64,000 nucleotides of DNA from Oscheius sp. JU75 (lineage: Eukaryota > Nematoda > Chromadorea > Rhabditida > Rhabditidae): assembly GCA_037178855.1 (NCBI GenBank), contig JASJZC010000006.1, positions 2,294,001 to 2,358,000 of the forward strand, written 5' to 3'. Both the position numbers and the translations under genes were made by a program. Below are positions 1 through 11,568 of this stretch, piece by piece; the stretch's first letter is position 1, and the number at the start of each line of letters is the position of its first letter. The notes under the pieces were generated by a model. The model was not told where the DNA came from and ran no database searches. It worked only from the letters and a program-made list of their open reading frames with translations.

Positions 1-404
1 GAACAATGAGAAGATAGAGGAGGAGTGTTTCCCCATATGTCTGCCCAAAATGGTACCATAGAGCAATTTCTCCCACAAAAACACTTCCCCTACCAGGTAC
101 TGCCAAAACGTCAGACCAAGAGAGCTGGTTCAGGCACTGTAAACAACCAGACTCGGTCAAAACTTTCTTCCCTGTCGCTGCCCAGACATCATCGTTTTCA
201 TTTATCAAGGGCGGAGGGGACAGCAGCTGACTTGGCTTATCTCCCTGCCGAGTTGAAAGCTAGGGCATTGTTTAGGCGAGAGTCTTTCTCATCAACGGAT
301 TGTATTTCTCACCTACCTGTTATCTCCTATCTATTTTCTCCCGTTCCTACTACTAAAGTCTCCCCTCCCACTGATAAGCCCATTCGACTTCTCATCAGTC
401 TCCA

Positions 405-1867
405 ATGGCCGACGAAGAGACTAATATTCGCTACGACATCGATGGAAAATACGTGCCTCATGTGAAGAGAGACTCTCGTGGACGGATTGTAAAAGCTTGG
501 GGAACCATTCCCTACCAAGAAGACAGGCTAAAAGGCTCACGTATCACGCCGACTATTCGTCGATATTTGGAAGGAGATCTCTTGGAGGGAGATGATGCCG
601 GCCATATCATACCCTTTTGTCTCGGAGGGTCTGGAAAAGATAAGGACAATGTCTTCCCGCAGAATGCTAGGGTGAGTCCTTCCTTGGTCTTCCCGAAGGC
701 CTCATTTTCCGGTCAATCGCCGCCACGGGATCAACGAAAGAAGTCTGGCTGCGGGACAGCGTACTGGTCGCTATGCTCTCCACTTTGATTTCACGTGAGT
801 AGTTTCTTTTTAGAAGGACTAGTGAGGGACTCGAAACATGACTGGCCCGCGTTGACATTTGCACCTGTTCTAGCGCGTCGTATGACGAAACATGTAGTCT
901 AGTGGTATACACCACAGACTGTTACCGAAATGATCGGATTTCGATTCCGCGAAGTAAAAAATCTTGTTGCTTCTTATATACAATGTTTTTGAAACTAGAG
1001 GGGGCCAAATCCATTCATTATCTCTATTCCAGATTCATCTACGATTTGGAAGACGAAGGTAATGGTCGTCCAACTCAATCTGATCAAACCTACACTTGGA
1101 GGGAGAATGGGGTGACTAATCAAAAAAAGGAAATTAAAGGGTTTTTTCAGAAGGATTGTGAGGTTCGCTTCATTCTTGGCAACCCTTTGCCCAGTGTCAC
1201 TTCCAACATGGTAAGACTCTTTGTGTCTGTCTCTCTGTCTATTGTGATGTGAAACCAATTAAGTCTTAGATGAAAGATGCTGTCTATAAAGCATACATGG
1301 AGATTCGTCGCCTTCTGGCTGCAACCACCGGCCTTCTTCGAGATTTGGTCGTGGACACGATCAAATGTGTATTTTCCGGGATTGTTCGTAATGTCAGCTT
1401 CCTGTTGAACCATCCTCGTATGATGATCACCATTGGCATTGGCGCATTACTTTTCCCCGTGAGAAATTCTCCTTTCGCCTTGAGATTAGTTCAATTCAGA
1501 TCCTCCGTCATCCTCCATTGGCCCTGCCTGCTGCCAAAGGTGCAGCAGGGGCTGCAGCTGGTGGAGGCTGTTCTCTTATGTGATCTGTCTTTACTCAGAT
1601 TGATTATGACTGCTTTTCTCACATGTTCCTATCTACGAATGAAACTACCCTAAAACCATTAGCTTCCATTCCTAAAGATTCCATTGTTTACCAGTTTATG
1701 ACCCAATCCAATGTAGACTATTCAATGCGTACTCCTTCGTTTACTATAAAAGCTTATCTTATGGCTTTGTTTTTTTCTGTGTTTGCTTAGTGAAACAGGA
1801 CGTATTGTTAATTACTGCCACTGGTAAAACTGCCCTGAGGCCGCGAACCGTACTCTTTCCATTCTAA
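405..1867 (+). CDS. EssD-like (Endonuclea_NS_2-type) nuclease-domain protein
   Basis: Six exons are proposed: 405-671, about 709-794, 874-953, 999-1210, 1270-1458 and 1599-1867. Exon 1 carries the sequence AGHIIPFCLGGSGKDKDNVF followed by PQN, which matches the DNA/RNA non-specific endonuclease fold used by bacterial EssD-like toxins: a D-x-GH catalytic motif, a glycine loop and a downstream N. Exon 2 (VNRRHG...GRYALHFDF) and exon 3 (LVVYTT) continue the usual layout of the domain. The later exons, about 200 residues, are not recognised; exon 5 has a short hydrophobic stretch (MMITIGIGALLFP). Phases agree from exon 2 to exon 6. The exon 1-2 junction has no clean AG acceptor, so that boundary and the last exon's end are uncertain. 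Nuclease activity is inferred from the motif only. No signal peptide is obvious at the chosen ATG. Confidence 0.6.
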
Positions 1868-2315
1868 CCACAACAATTTAGGCCCCTATGACTCTTACAT
1901 TCCTTTGGAGAACCTCTTCTTTTCTTATTTTAAACAGAAATATTACAGAATTTTACGCAATCTCAAATTGTTATTGGTTTTCTAACGAAATTATTAGCTC
2001 CACCATGTAAACAAGGACAGATATTCTACCACAAGAAAGAGAATACTGTGAGTTTTCGTTTCACATAAACAGAGACAATAGGGCTTTTGTAGGTTACCGA
2101 TTTCAGTGTTAGATACTAATTTATATGGGTATTACAAAGATTTGAATGGCTTGGTTGGATCCTTCTCAACCACATGGGGCTGGTATTTTTTGAAGTCGAG
2201 TGCTGGGAAATGAAAAGCGTTTAGTTATTCAAAGCGATAACACCAATCAATTTCCATGCCCTATCCTCTATGTTAACAGTGAAACATAAAAGTTCTGACA
2301 GAGACAGTCACTTAC
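1868..2315. other. AT-rich spacer, possible 3' end of the IFT121 gene
   Basis: This is the space between the nuclease-like gene and the last recognisable IFT121 exon. A possible terminal exon for IFT121 begins near 2203 on the minus strand after a TTTCCCAG acceptor, but its translation shows no family similarity. Nothing matching the TPR half of IFT121 was found. Confidence 0.3.
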
Positions 2316-5300
2316 CCTTCCATCTTCCCTTTCTTCCCTTGGCCGATTCACCAGAATGCAGTAGTCTTCAAACGTTGTAATCTAAACTTTTCGCGTTTCT
2401 TGTTTCGTCGAGAATGTAAATGGCCAAACTTTGGAAACAGGGGTCCTGGAGAACGATGAAAAACAGTACCTGGAGTAGATTCTTCACTGATCTGGAGTAG
2501 GCTTCATCTAGCTTCGTCTCGTAGAAAACGACCCGATAATCTTTACGATCTCTCCTCTCATAGCAGTAGATGACTGTTTGACCGCAGTAGCCCCACTGCA
2601 AAATGATTGGTTTTTGTCGGAAAAAGATTAGAGATTTCTAAAAGGCTCGTTGTTTCTTACGAAGCTTGTTTCACAAAAAAAAATGGAAAGTTCGCATTCT
2701 GTACTCAGAAGTGCACCGAATCATGTATAAATTCATTAATACATAATATATTGGTTTCATTATATAACATAAATAAGACAGGTAGCGATGGAATGCAATT
2801 TGTAAGCTATATTGTTTCGAAAAAGTTCCTTTTTTTCACTTTCCAAGGCTGAATAAAAGAAAAGTAAGAAGTACTTAAAGTTCTTCCTGGTTCTTTCATA
2901 CGCAAGTCACTTGCTTTATTGTATCCTCAAGTGGGTTAGAATTGTGGAACATAGTAATTCTTGATTGGGAAAACATGAAATACGAAAGTGTCTTTTATCC
3001 ATAATGACGGGGTTGGAACTTTTTCAAATTTTTACCATTTCACGGGAAAGTATTTCACCTAGTTGTCAAATAGTTTATACTCAAGCCTAGCCGAAGTGGA
3101 AGCACATGTTAAATTTTGTGGTTGTTTCACGGCAGCCTCAAATGGCTGTTGGAGCTATGGAAAAGCTTTTCACTGGGCAGAAAAAAGCCAACACCGTACT
3201 ACTCGTACGCTAAGCCCAATGCCTTTTCCTGGTCCTAGAACTTGCAATTGCTGCGTAATATGTTTCTTTGTATTCGTAAGAGGGTTGAAAATAATAATAG
3301 GTGTACAATGGTTTTTGTAGTTCAATTATTTTGTGTTCTTCTTGAGTGCGTTTTGAAAAGAGTTTTGTTCCGTGTTTTCCTCAAAGTGGCGTGAAAGTTT
3401 GCAACATGAGAGGCGACAGCTTTAACTTTTCCAATCTTGCGAGAATTTAAAGCAACGTATATGTTTCACTGCTTCCTCAAGTCAAAAAAAAGTATGAAAC
3501 GCAATTTACATCCTTTTCGACCCCGAAAATTCAACAAACCTTGTAGTAAGGACGAATGTTGCTGAGAAGAATGGCACTGTCCACAGTAAGAGCCACTCGA
3601 AGACCGATTGGATCCCAGGCGACGCCGGTCAAACTGCGTCCGGGGACCCGAAGTTGGGCTAGTTTCTGAAAGTTTCAGGGATTTCGACAGTAGTATACGT
3701 CTTAGTAATCACAGAGTCAGTTTCCAAATAAAACTACAAATTCAAGATTCTGCCTTTCACAAACCGATGCAAATTGAATGTCTGCCTGTATGTTCGTCAG
3801 CGATCATACTGTAACTGCTTATGTAGTGATCTAATCGTGCGGGGACCATGTCAGCTTGAATGTACTCTTGACTACCTGTTCAGTAACAGTTTAGTCAAGT
3901 TCAGTGACTCTCTCAAATCTGTTTCGTAAATGAAAACCCTTGGCAAATTGACTGCGTGTACGCCCTAAATTGTGTATGGGATCTTGGTCGGGCTAAAGTT
4001 TGGAGAGGAACCGACAAGATATACAAAACCACGATGTAGATGACACCCGAACAAGGAAAAAATACTGACTGACCGAAGTAAGCACTAACGAACACAAGGT
4101 ATTCCGCAGGATCTTTAATGGATGGGATCACTGAGCGGTTTTATTGTTAGCCTGCTTTGCGCTCTTGCTGATGGTGTTCATCACCTCATCACGAGCCAGG
4201 CCGGACTTGAACGTCTATTCTACTGACTTGGTCATCTGCTCCTTCTAGGCTTTCTTCTCAACGTCCTTCTTTCCCTCTTGAGTCTTTTTCTTCTGCAGTT
4301 TGTTCCTGATCACGAACCAGTAGACGAGAAAGCCGAGAAGTCCTAGCAGCAAGAGCAGAGCGATCACGATCCCAATGACGATTCCAACTCTCTTTCTAGT
4401 GAAGAAGATTCTTCGCCGCTGCCCGATCCCTATGTAAGTGCCAGACTGCTAGCCTTTTCTTTATTGTCCTTAGCTCTCGGCGAAACCTCAGTTGTGACAG
4501 AAATTTCGGCTGGCAGATCTCGAGGGAGTCGACTCTTCCGTTGCGGCAGGAATTCCAGTCGATGAAGTGGAAGGGGACGTTGTAGTGGTAGGCGTAATAG
4601 TCGGGACAACGCAATCAATCTCCATTTCCTCGTCCTTCAAGCTCAACTGCTCCTTCAACTTGTCGTACCCGTCCAAGCCAGCAGAAGATGTCTGGATTGT
4701 TTGCAGCTGTTAACTGCATTTTGACAAACAAAACCGAACCGAACGCATAGGAAGTCGATCAGACTGCTAAGTATTATTACAACCGTATTAAGCATGTATG
4801 GGCGTAATCGAGGACGAGAGTGTAAGGAGATAAGTAGTAAATTGGATGAAACAGCAAAAGTAATCTTTTTTGAGAAGTGTCACTGTTCTGCCCAGCAGAC
4901 AAGAAAACTGAATGAAACAAAAACAAATTCTACCAAAATTTTACCAACGCCAGGAACCTTCGCACAGGTCGTGGTCGTAATCCCTATTCTTAACACTATA
5001 CAATCTCTCTGACAAACTCTACAGCCTTGTTGCGTCTCCGAAGCAAAACTCACGTCTCCATACGAGGTAACAATGTGGACACAACACCTCTCGGACAGAC
5101 TGACATCATTCAGGAACCCGGAGACGGCCACGAAGGCTCCATTTGGGGACCACCGGGCACAGGTTATGGTGAACTGGTCCAGAAAGCACATTGAGGGATC
5201 TGGAAAAGGTATTCATCATTCGCCCTAACCCCCAGGCTCACTCGGATCGCTCTCATCGCACATCATCTGCATGACTCCGTGAGAATAGGCTATCAGAATC

Positions 5301-7460
5301 TGTGGCTTTCGTTCCTTCTCGTCGTCCTTGACGTAAATACAGTCCAGGGAAGAGTTCTTGGTCAGCCGACTACGTTGGATATCGGTCTCGGCACGAACTG
5401 CTGTGGTACTGGCTGAAAGTTGGGGAATGTTTCAAGTAGGAGGGATAGTAAGCACTGGAAGTATTCACACTGACTGTGTTTAGTAGAGACAAAAAATTGC
5501 TAAGAAACAAAAACTGGAAAAAAAATCGTTTCAAAGAGTGCTTATAGTAAAGGTAAGAGTTTGTTAAAGTTAACCTAGATCTTCTAAATAACCATACAAT
5601 AGCAGTAGCCCACTCACTACTTAGGCCAGAACTACTGATTGAAGATGAAAAGGTTGAAGCAGTTTCCTGTAGTAAACTCACAATCGACCAGCTTACTCCG
5701 ATGCTTCGAGTGGTACCATTTCAGGGAGACGATCTGGTCTCGACGGAGGTCTTCTGAAAAAAAAGAAATGTGGATGCAGGAAAAGAAAAAGAATAGTTTT
5801 CAATGCTTCTATAGTTTTTGGGGTCATAGTTGGTTTTTGGCTTTTACAGTTCAACCTTTTTATGTTTCACAATAAGTATATAACGGATGTTCTATTCGTT
5901 ATTTCAATTCTGTGTGGATTTGTCAACCCAATAAAAACCAAACAAAAATCAAACCTACTTTGGAGTGCTGTCTCCAGCTCCACATTCTCCAAAGCCGGAA
6001 CATTCACTTTTTGCTGAAATTCAGAACATTTGTTCTCCAGTGCCTTCATATAGCTTACGATGAAATTGCCTTGACCATCATACAGATGTACCTCTCCATC
6101 CTGAAGTCCAAAGAGGAGCATGTCTCCCCCGGGAGACCACTGGAAATTGAGGGAATGTTTCAGGAAAATGGTAATATAAGATTTTTTGAGACAAGTGAGT
6201 CTTTTATCACCAAAAGTCACTTTAGTACTTTTTCGCTCTTCTACTTCTCAATTTTTCACTGCAATGTTGTAGAAGAGCTATTAGTATCGGAGATCTTGGC
6301 TCAGACGCGGTTTTCAATAAATGGGTTTGATATCAAAAACAGTAAGCTTTGCAAGTGGTGGTTGCCTTACATTCCGATTTGCAATGTTTCATTGTATTGT
6401 CATGTGAAGAAACTGTTGCAATCGACAATAAAAGATTTTCAAGATCTCTTGGTATACTATGGGATAATCACAAACCAATGTGACAACAGGCTCGTGAACC
6501 TTTCGGTATTTCTCCTGGCTTTAAAAATTCTTTTAGCTAACAAAGCTTACCTCGGTATAGGCCAGTGTATGTGGTAGATCCTTGTTCCAGATCCTGTTAC
6601 CGTCACTGGTCCCGACAATTACTTGACCATCGTGATAAGCAATGACTATTTTGCTTCCATCGGCGCACCAGGCCATTCCAACCACGTGACTCTTATTCCT
6701 GAAACACAGTATCTTTCTCTATGTCGCCCACCTGTTATTGATCATCTCCTCATACCAACTGTCATGATGCAGTGACCAGACAGTAATCAACCCATTTTGA
6801 TCACTGGAAGTCAGCTTCTGATGAACCTCGTTCCATGTCAAACTGCTGACAGCGCCTGAAATTTTATGAATTTTTCACGTTTCATCCTGTGAGCATAGCT
6901 GAGAAAAGTAAATGAATTACGATAATTCCTTGGAATACCAGAATTCGTAACAGAGCCCATTCCTATATCTGACTCGTACTGTCTCTTATTGTAAAACACA
7001 ACTAACCAGTATGTCCTTCCAGCGTCTGGTTGACTTGTAGATTGGACATCGGCTTGCCTCCATCTTCTGGAAGTTGGTTTTGTTACAATTGAAAGAAATT
7101 TCATCCCGAAATTATGGAACCATGGTACAGAATATCCATTAGATACGCATACATATACTTCAAGCTTGTCAAGCATTCTTCCAGAAATCCATTTTTCTCA
7201 ACCAAAAAGATCAAAAACCCACTTATTAGACCATTATCCGCCAACTTGATCATTTTTAGGACTCCATTCGTCCCTCCAATGGCTATGTAGTTAGTGTTGT
7301 GATTCCATTCCACAACCTGGAGTTCTGTGTTGGTCGGGACATTTACCTGGAAGTTTTTGTTTCATTTGAACTATAAAAAGCATACCCTCTTAGCTAGGTG
7401 GATTCCCAATCCGTTGACTGTCCTCTCATTGTAGTTGACCATGGTTTGGAGCAGCTGCAT
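2316..7460 (-). CDS. wdr35: Intraflagellar transport protein IFT121/WDR35, WD40 half
   Basis: IFT121 (IFTA-1 in C. elegans) is an IFT-A subunit needed for retrograde transport in cilia. Twelve exons were traced on the minus strand: 7460-7386, 7346-7223, 7066-7007, 6855-6732, 6698-6551, 6139-5959, 5753-5682, 5412-5242, 5199-5054, 3665-3540, 2595-2470 and 2381-2316. All junctions phase correctly and give about 473 residues. Diagnostic stretches include [62 protein letters not shown] and [11 protein letters not shown], all collinear with vertebrate WDR35. An acceptor (TTTTAG) lies 3-4 bases before the ATG, suggesting trans-splicing. The family is usually near 1,170 residues with a long TPR-rich second half; that half is not visible downstream, where another gene sits on the opposite strand. 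Either the gene is truncated or its 3' exons are elsewhere. Confidence 0.9.
4245..4695 (-). pseudogene. Single-pass membrane protein fragment nested in IFT121 intron
   Basis: The largest IFT121 intron (3666-5053) holds a same-strand coding-like fragment. From 4695 there is a Ser/Thr/Pro-rich stretch ([14 protein letters not shown]), typical of a glycosylated stalk. From about 4435 a basic segment leads into a 20-residue hydrophobic helix ([20 protein letters not shown]) and a lysine-rich cytoplasmic tail ending at a TAG (4245-4247). The stalk and the membrane segment are in different frames, and no splice pair joins them with correct phase. No signal-peptide exon was found between 4700 and 5050. 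It could be a nested gene whose 5' exons I missed, or a decayed copy. Confidence 0.35.
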
Positions 7461-9152
7461 TCTGCTAAAAGATAAGGGTTTGGATAATAAGACGGCAATA
7501 TATCAGACATGAAAGGTCATATTTTTCATCGAAAGCTGGTGGTACCATAGTATTCACATGTTTCAGGGTTTGCACTAATTAGAGAACAAGGCTGTTATAT
7601 CAACCTCTGCAAATAACTTCTGGCTATAAGCAATATAAACTCTTCTCTATGCTAATTTAGACAAAACTTTTGGCTTGATATGTAGCTGCCCCCTCACATT
7701 ATTTCTCTTCATTATTCTGTTTCAGTCTGGTACTAATAATAGAACAGTGCGATTGTAGTGATGTGTACTTTCCCATGTTTACAACAAAGAAAAGATGTAC
7801 GTAATGGGACATCGAGATATTGTGTTCCTCAAACGTCTCTACGTCTAGACTATCACAAAAAAAAGTTATGTTTGGCTTAATGTTCAAGTTCCATACCCAC
7901 TGGGTGATAACAATTCTTTAGGTCGATTTTCTTCTAATAGTTTCAGTTTGCTTTTCCTTCGCGCTATTGTCAAGTGCCAACTCTTCCGATAACAATGATC
8001 CTCCTTTTCTAGAACCTTCAACGCTATACACATAAGAACAGCCCAACATTGTGATCGATTATTTCGTAGTAAGCTCTGGGATTTTTTCTGTTGCAAAACA
8101 ACGTTACATCCAGTCTCTTCAGCAAAACCTGCTCAGTACTGGCAGCTCATAGTCACAGAACAAATTTGCTATCAACTTGCAAGAAAGAGGGTATAAAAAT
8201 ACTGACTTTTACCCCAAAAAATACAATGTTTCATGCCCTGTATTAATAAGAATTTGTTTTTAGAACTGCTAGATCCATCGATGGAACGATCACAAATTTT
8301 ATGTTCCAGAAGCAGTTCAAGTAAAAATATGTCATGCGTATATTGGTAGTCTGAAGAAGTTGACAAAAGAGCAATCAAATAGTAGAACCAGCCATTCAAA
8401 ACGAAAGTCGTTGCCATGGAGACTGGGATGCGATAAACAGAAGGCGGCTGGTCGTGAGTATCTTGTTCTGGGTGGCAGATGTTAATTGGACCGAAAATGA
8501 AAAAACAGACTATTTTTCGAATAGTAGCACCCCCAGGTGGAAAAAAGATCTCGAAAAGGAATTGACACTGTTTAGCAACATTCTTTGGTTTTGAGGATAC
8601 TGGAGGGGAAATGTTTCAATGTAATCATGAATGGGGATACCTAACAAGGCTTATGTTAGACGACGACATTAGTGTTCAAACAAAGACCACATTATATAGT
8701 TTATGTGGAGAAGTGGGTAAAAAGAGAGTCAGCCAACAGGACAACCAGAACACAGTGTCTAGTTACGAAATATTTACATACTTACTATGGAACAAAAAAA
8801 CAAAATGTGATTGTCCTTGTAGGGAATCAGGAATCAGAAAGTACAGAGCGGCAGAGGCGACAATAGTACCGGTGGTCATCGAGGAGGCTCAAGCTGAGCC
8901 CCGGGATGTTGTCTTCGGGGATCGATGGACAAAGCTTTGGGATCGTGGGACTCTAAAACGGTTCTTTGTAATCTAATTTCTCTGCCTCTCCATCCCAAAA
9001 AGAAAATCCAACCTCGATAACCGGATGCTTGCGGGGACGTCCTGGTTTCCGTTTTAGAAGCTTGAACATTGGTGGAACACTTGAAGTCTCGACGTAAACT
9101 CTACTAAGAAGTCTATTAAACCTGTGCATAGTCCTCGGATAGCTGCTGCTGG
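7461..9152. other. Intergenic, no supported gene
   Basis: This stretch lies 5' of IFT121. The open frames here are short, AT-rich and without family similarity. Near 9000-9060 the minus strand reads KRKPGRPRKHP, a basic GRPRK (AT-hook-like) patch that may belong to the adjoining env-like retroelement remnant. TGTTTCA words occur at about 7559, 7720, 8226 and 8611. Confidence 0.4.
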
Positions 9153-9605
9153 CTAGATTGCTGAGACGTCTGTTGAGTGCGAGGTCGAATGATCCTGTCG
9201 CTCTGAAAGTGTTCGACTTGCTCTATCTCTCTGTCTCTTTGCCTCTCCGTCTGATTGGAAGAATTCGAAGCATGAGGAGCTCCTCTTCCACGGCTTAGTC
9301 TCCTCGGCAGTCAGGTAGACGGCTGTGCTCCAGGAGGAGCAGGAAACGACAGTGTAAACGAGAGAATCGACTGGGTCCGCGACCGTTCGAGAGTGTAGGC
9401 ATCCTGGAATCGGCAGGGCGCATCCGCACGTGATGGTTCTACAGGATTCTGCACAGCGAGAGATACCAGGAGGCTCGTTGAATTCTTGAAGTTCAGGAAT
9501 CATGGTTCGAGCAGAGACAGAGTAGCAGTATGACGGTGAGCAGCTACCGGTGAAGGCACATCGCTTCGAGTAGTTTCGGGTGTAGTAGGGACGGAAGTGC
9601 ACTTG
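9153..9605 (-). mobile_element. Env-like glycoprotein remnant of a BEL/Pao-type retroelement
   Basis: The open frame of about 149 codons has the cysteine-rich pattern (SC...ITCGCALPIPGC, then VVSCSSW) of the phlebovirus-type class II fusion glycoprotein that some nematode BEL/Pao elements carry as a third ORF. The rest of the ectodomain, the transmembrane anchor and adjoining pol sequence are not visible next to it, so this is an isolated fragment and not a working envelope. The BEL/Pao pol remnant 4 kb away is on the same strand, but ordinary genes on the other strand lie between them, so one contiguous element is unlikely. Assignment rests on the cysteine pattern only. Confidence 0.55.
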
Positions 9606-9678
9606 TAAGTGATCTGTTCCATGAAGAGATGGGCCTGCTGGTGAACGGATATCACTTCGATAAGGCTCAAGGCGTCAG

Positions 9679-10538
9679 CTCGAGAACTTTCTCCTCTATC
9701 TTCTTCGGGAACTACAGCACAAGCAGGAAGTGTTTCAACCCATTATGAACATCTTCAATGGGTTCTTCGCTCATTCAACCGCTTCGCAAGAAGTAAAAGA
9801 AGAGCTTAAACGAGCTGCAGAGAAGAAGGCAGCGAAAGATAGGGCTCTGTTTGGTGAGAATTGAACCCTATGATTGTATGGGATTTTATTCGTTTGCATT
9901 TGTTTACCTCTGTTTATGATCCGTGTCCATCCTCCCATCCCACAGTGACCTTTAACTGTTGTTATTCCTCATAGTGAAAAGAGGGACCTAGTCAGAACAT
10001 GATGTCATTTGGGTGAACTCTTTCTATCTCGTCTAGCTCTAAACAATTTGTGGATGCTATTGTCTGTCTTTCTCTTATGTCTAGTATCAGCTCCTCCTTG
10101 TCAGGTGGGTTGGAGCGACAGAGAGACAGAGATAGAGAGACAGTGATAGTAATTCTTACAGGCTGACGTCTTCCAAGACATTGCTAACTTTGGGATCGGA
10201 ACCTGGGCTTTCGACATCTTCAATGCTCAAAATTGGGAATGCGGATCTGGAGACGTAAACTTGAATCTCATGGTTTTGCTAAAGTCAGCTGTCCCGGGCT
10301 GACAGATCTCTTCAACAATGCCTGTGAGGCCCACGACCAGTGCTATGAGAGTAATATGAGTCAGGAGAACTGCGATGACATGTAAATTTCAGTTACCGAT
10401 TTCTCTCCCTTTTCCAGCTTTTGCGCCGGCCTGAAGAACATTTCGGCTCGATTAGAAGGAGACTGTGGTCTAGCAGATGCCTTCTGCAATGCTATGGAGA
10501 CATTCGGACATTTGACGAAGAATAATGTTCTGAAATAG
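9679..10538 (+). CDS. Secreted phospholipase A2-like protein with HD-CY active-site motif
   Basis: Exons traced: 9679-9853, 10085-10104, 10162-10254, 10289-10381 and 10418-10538. The core reads WECGSGD, then NNACEAHDQCYES, then ENCDD and FCAGLKN, with several further cysteines. This is the PLA2 active-site helix (C-C-x-x-H-D-x-C-Y) and its disulphide partners; His-Asp are present, but the usual first Cys of the CC pair is Ala. PLA2 hydrolyses the sn-2 ester of phospholipids, normally outside the cell. The intron at 10255-10288 is only 34 nt and leaves a one-base phase mismatch, so that boundary or base is doubtful. The N-terminal exon (lysine-rich helix after NIFNGFF) has no clear signal peptide, and an upstream exon may be missing. 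A short exon ending before a GTGAAC donor near 9641 is a candidate. Confidence 0.65.
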
Positions 10539-11568
10539 GTTGTGAAACAAGACAAGTAAAAGTTTGCCTGTCGGTGCTTCATCTCTAATTTCTCGCCATT
10601 GTGAATCAACTACGCCCGGCCCTAACTGGTCAATAAGTCTAATTTCTCTTCTATCCTGCGAACTCTCTCCTTGCCCGTCTCTTATCAGCCGCTCTCCAGC
10701 TCTACCCACAACAAAGATTATCCGCTTTTTCCTTTCCTTTTTCCAGAATTTTGGGTCTCATTTGGCGCTTCTTTCTGCCGTTGGGGCGAGGCGGCGCGAT
10801 TTAGGGGAAACACTTTTATTATTCTAGGAGCTCTGTACCAAGGGTATTATCGACTATTTCAATAGCATCACGTGTAAGCCAAGTATATTTCATTAGGAAT
10901 GTATACTTACATAGATCGGTTGAATTGTCAGCTTACTCAGCCTGTCAACTTACTGAAGATTCCAAGTAGCCCACCCATAATCCAAACTTTCAAACTACAG
11001 TTCTGAAACTATTTCAAACAGACCACTATCGGTTACCCCCACAGCTTGTTTTTTCATTCCCGTACATTTACAAATGTCAGTTTTGTCCTCATCTTGTGGC
11101 TTTTCTGGAAGCGATGGCAAACAGTTGTTGGTCTTTTTGAAGTGTTAGATGTCTGCAGTCGTTTTTGATAAACAGCGGACCCTGCAAGCGTTCGGAAAAA
11201 TGGTTCCACTTACTAAATTCATTGTCGGATTCCTGTCCTTCTCGCTTTGACTTCTACTCGTCGGTCTCTCCGTATGTTTCCCTCCAATCTAGCTACTGTG
11301 ACACGAGAAACTTTCTCTCTCAAAGTTGCTATCTCCCAGACTGACTTGACTTGCCAACAGTTATTTTTCGTATAGAGTATGGTCACTAGTTGGCAATAAT
11401 TGGCTTCCGACGACGTGATTCGGTCGTTAATTTGCATTAAACTTTTTTAACTTCTCTTCTCCCATTTCTCGCGAGTATATAGCGTTTGAACCCGCAATTT
11501 CAACTCTATTTAATGCCATTTTGCTTAAAATAATTTCAAATTCAGGCTCAGTCAAAACGCCTCCAATA
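10539..11568. other. Intergenic, no supported gene
   Basis: This is the spacer between the PLA2-like gene and mdt-15. It contains only short open frames without family similarity. A TTTCAAATTCAG acceptor lies just before the mdt-15 start codon and fits a trans-splice site. Confidence 0.4.

Noticed and set aside
25-465. 146-codon open frame at the left edge
   Set aside because: No family similarity, and it overlaps the start of the nuclease-like gene in another frame.
5912-6577. 221-codon plus-strand frame
   Set aside because: Antisense to IFT121 exons 5-6 and their intron; no similarity.
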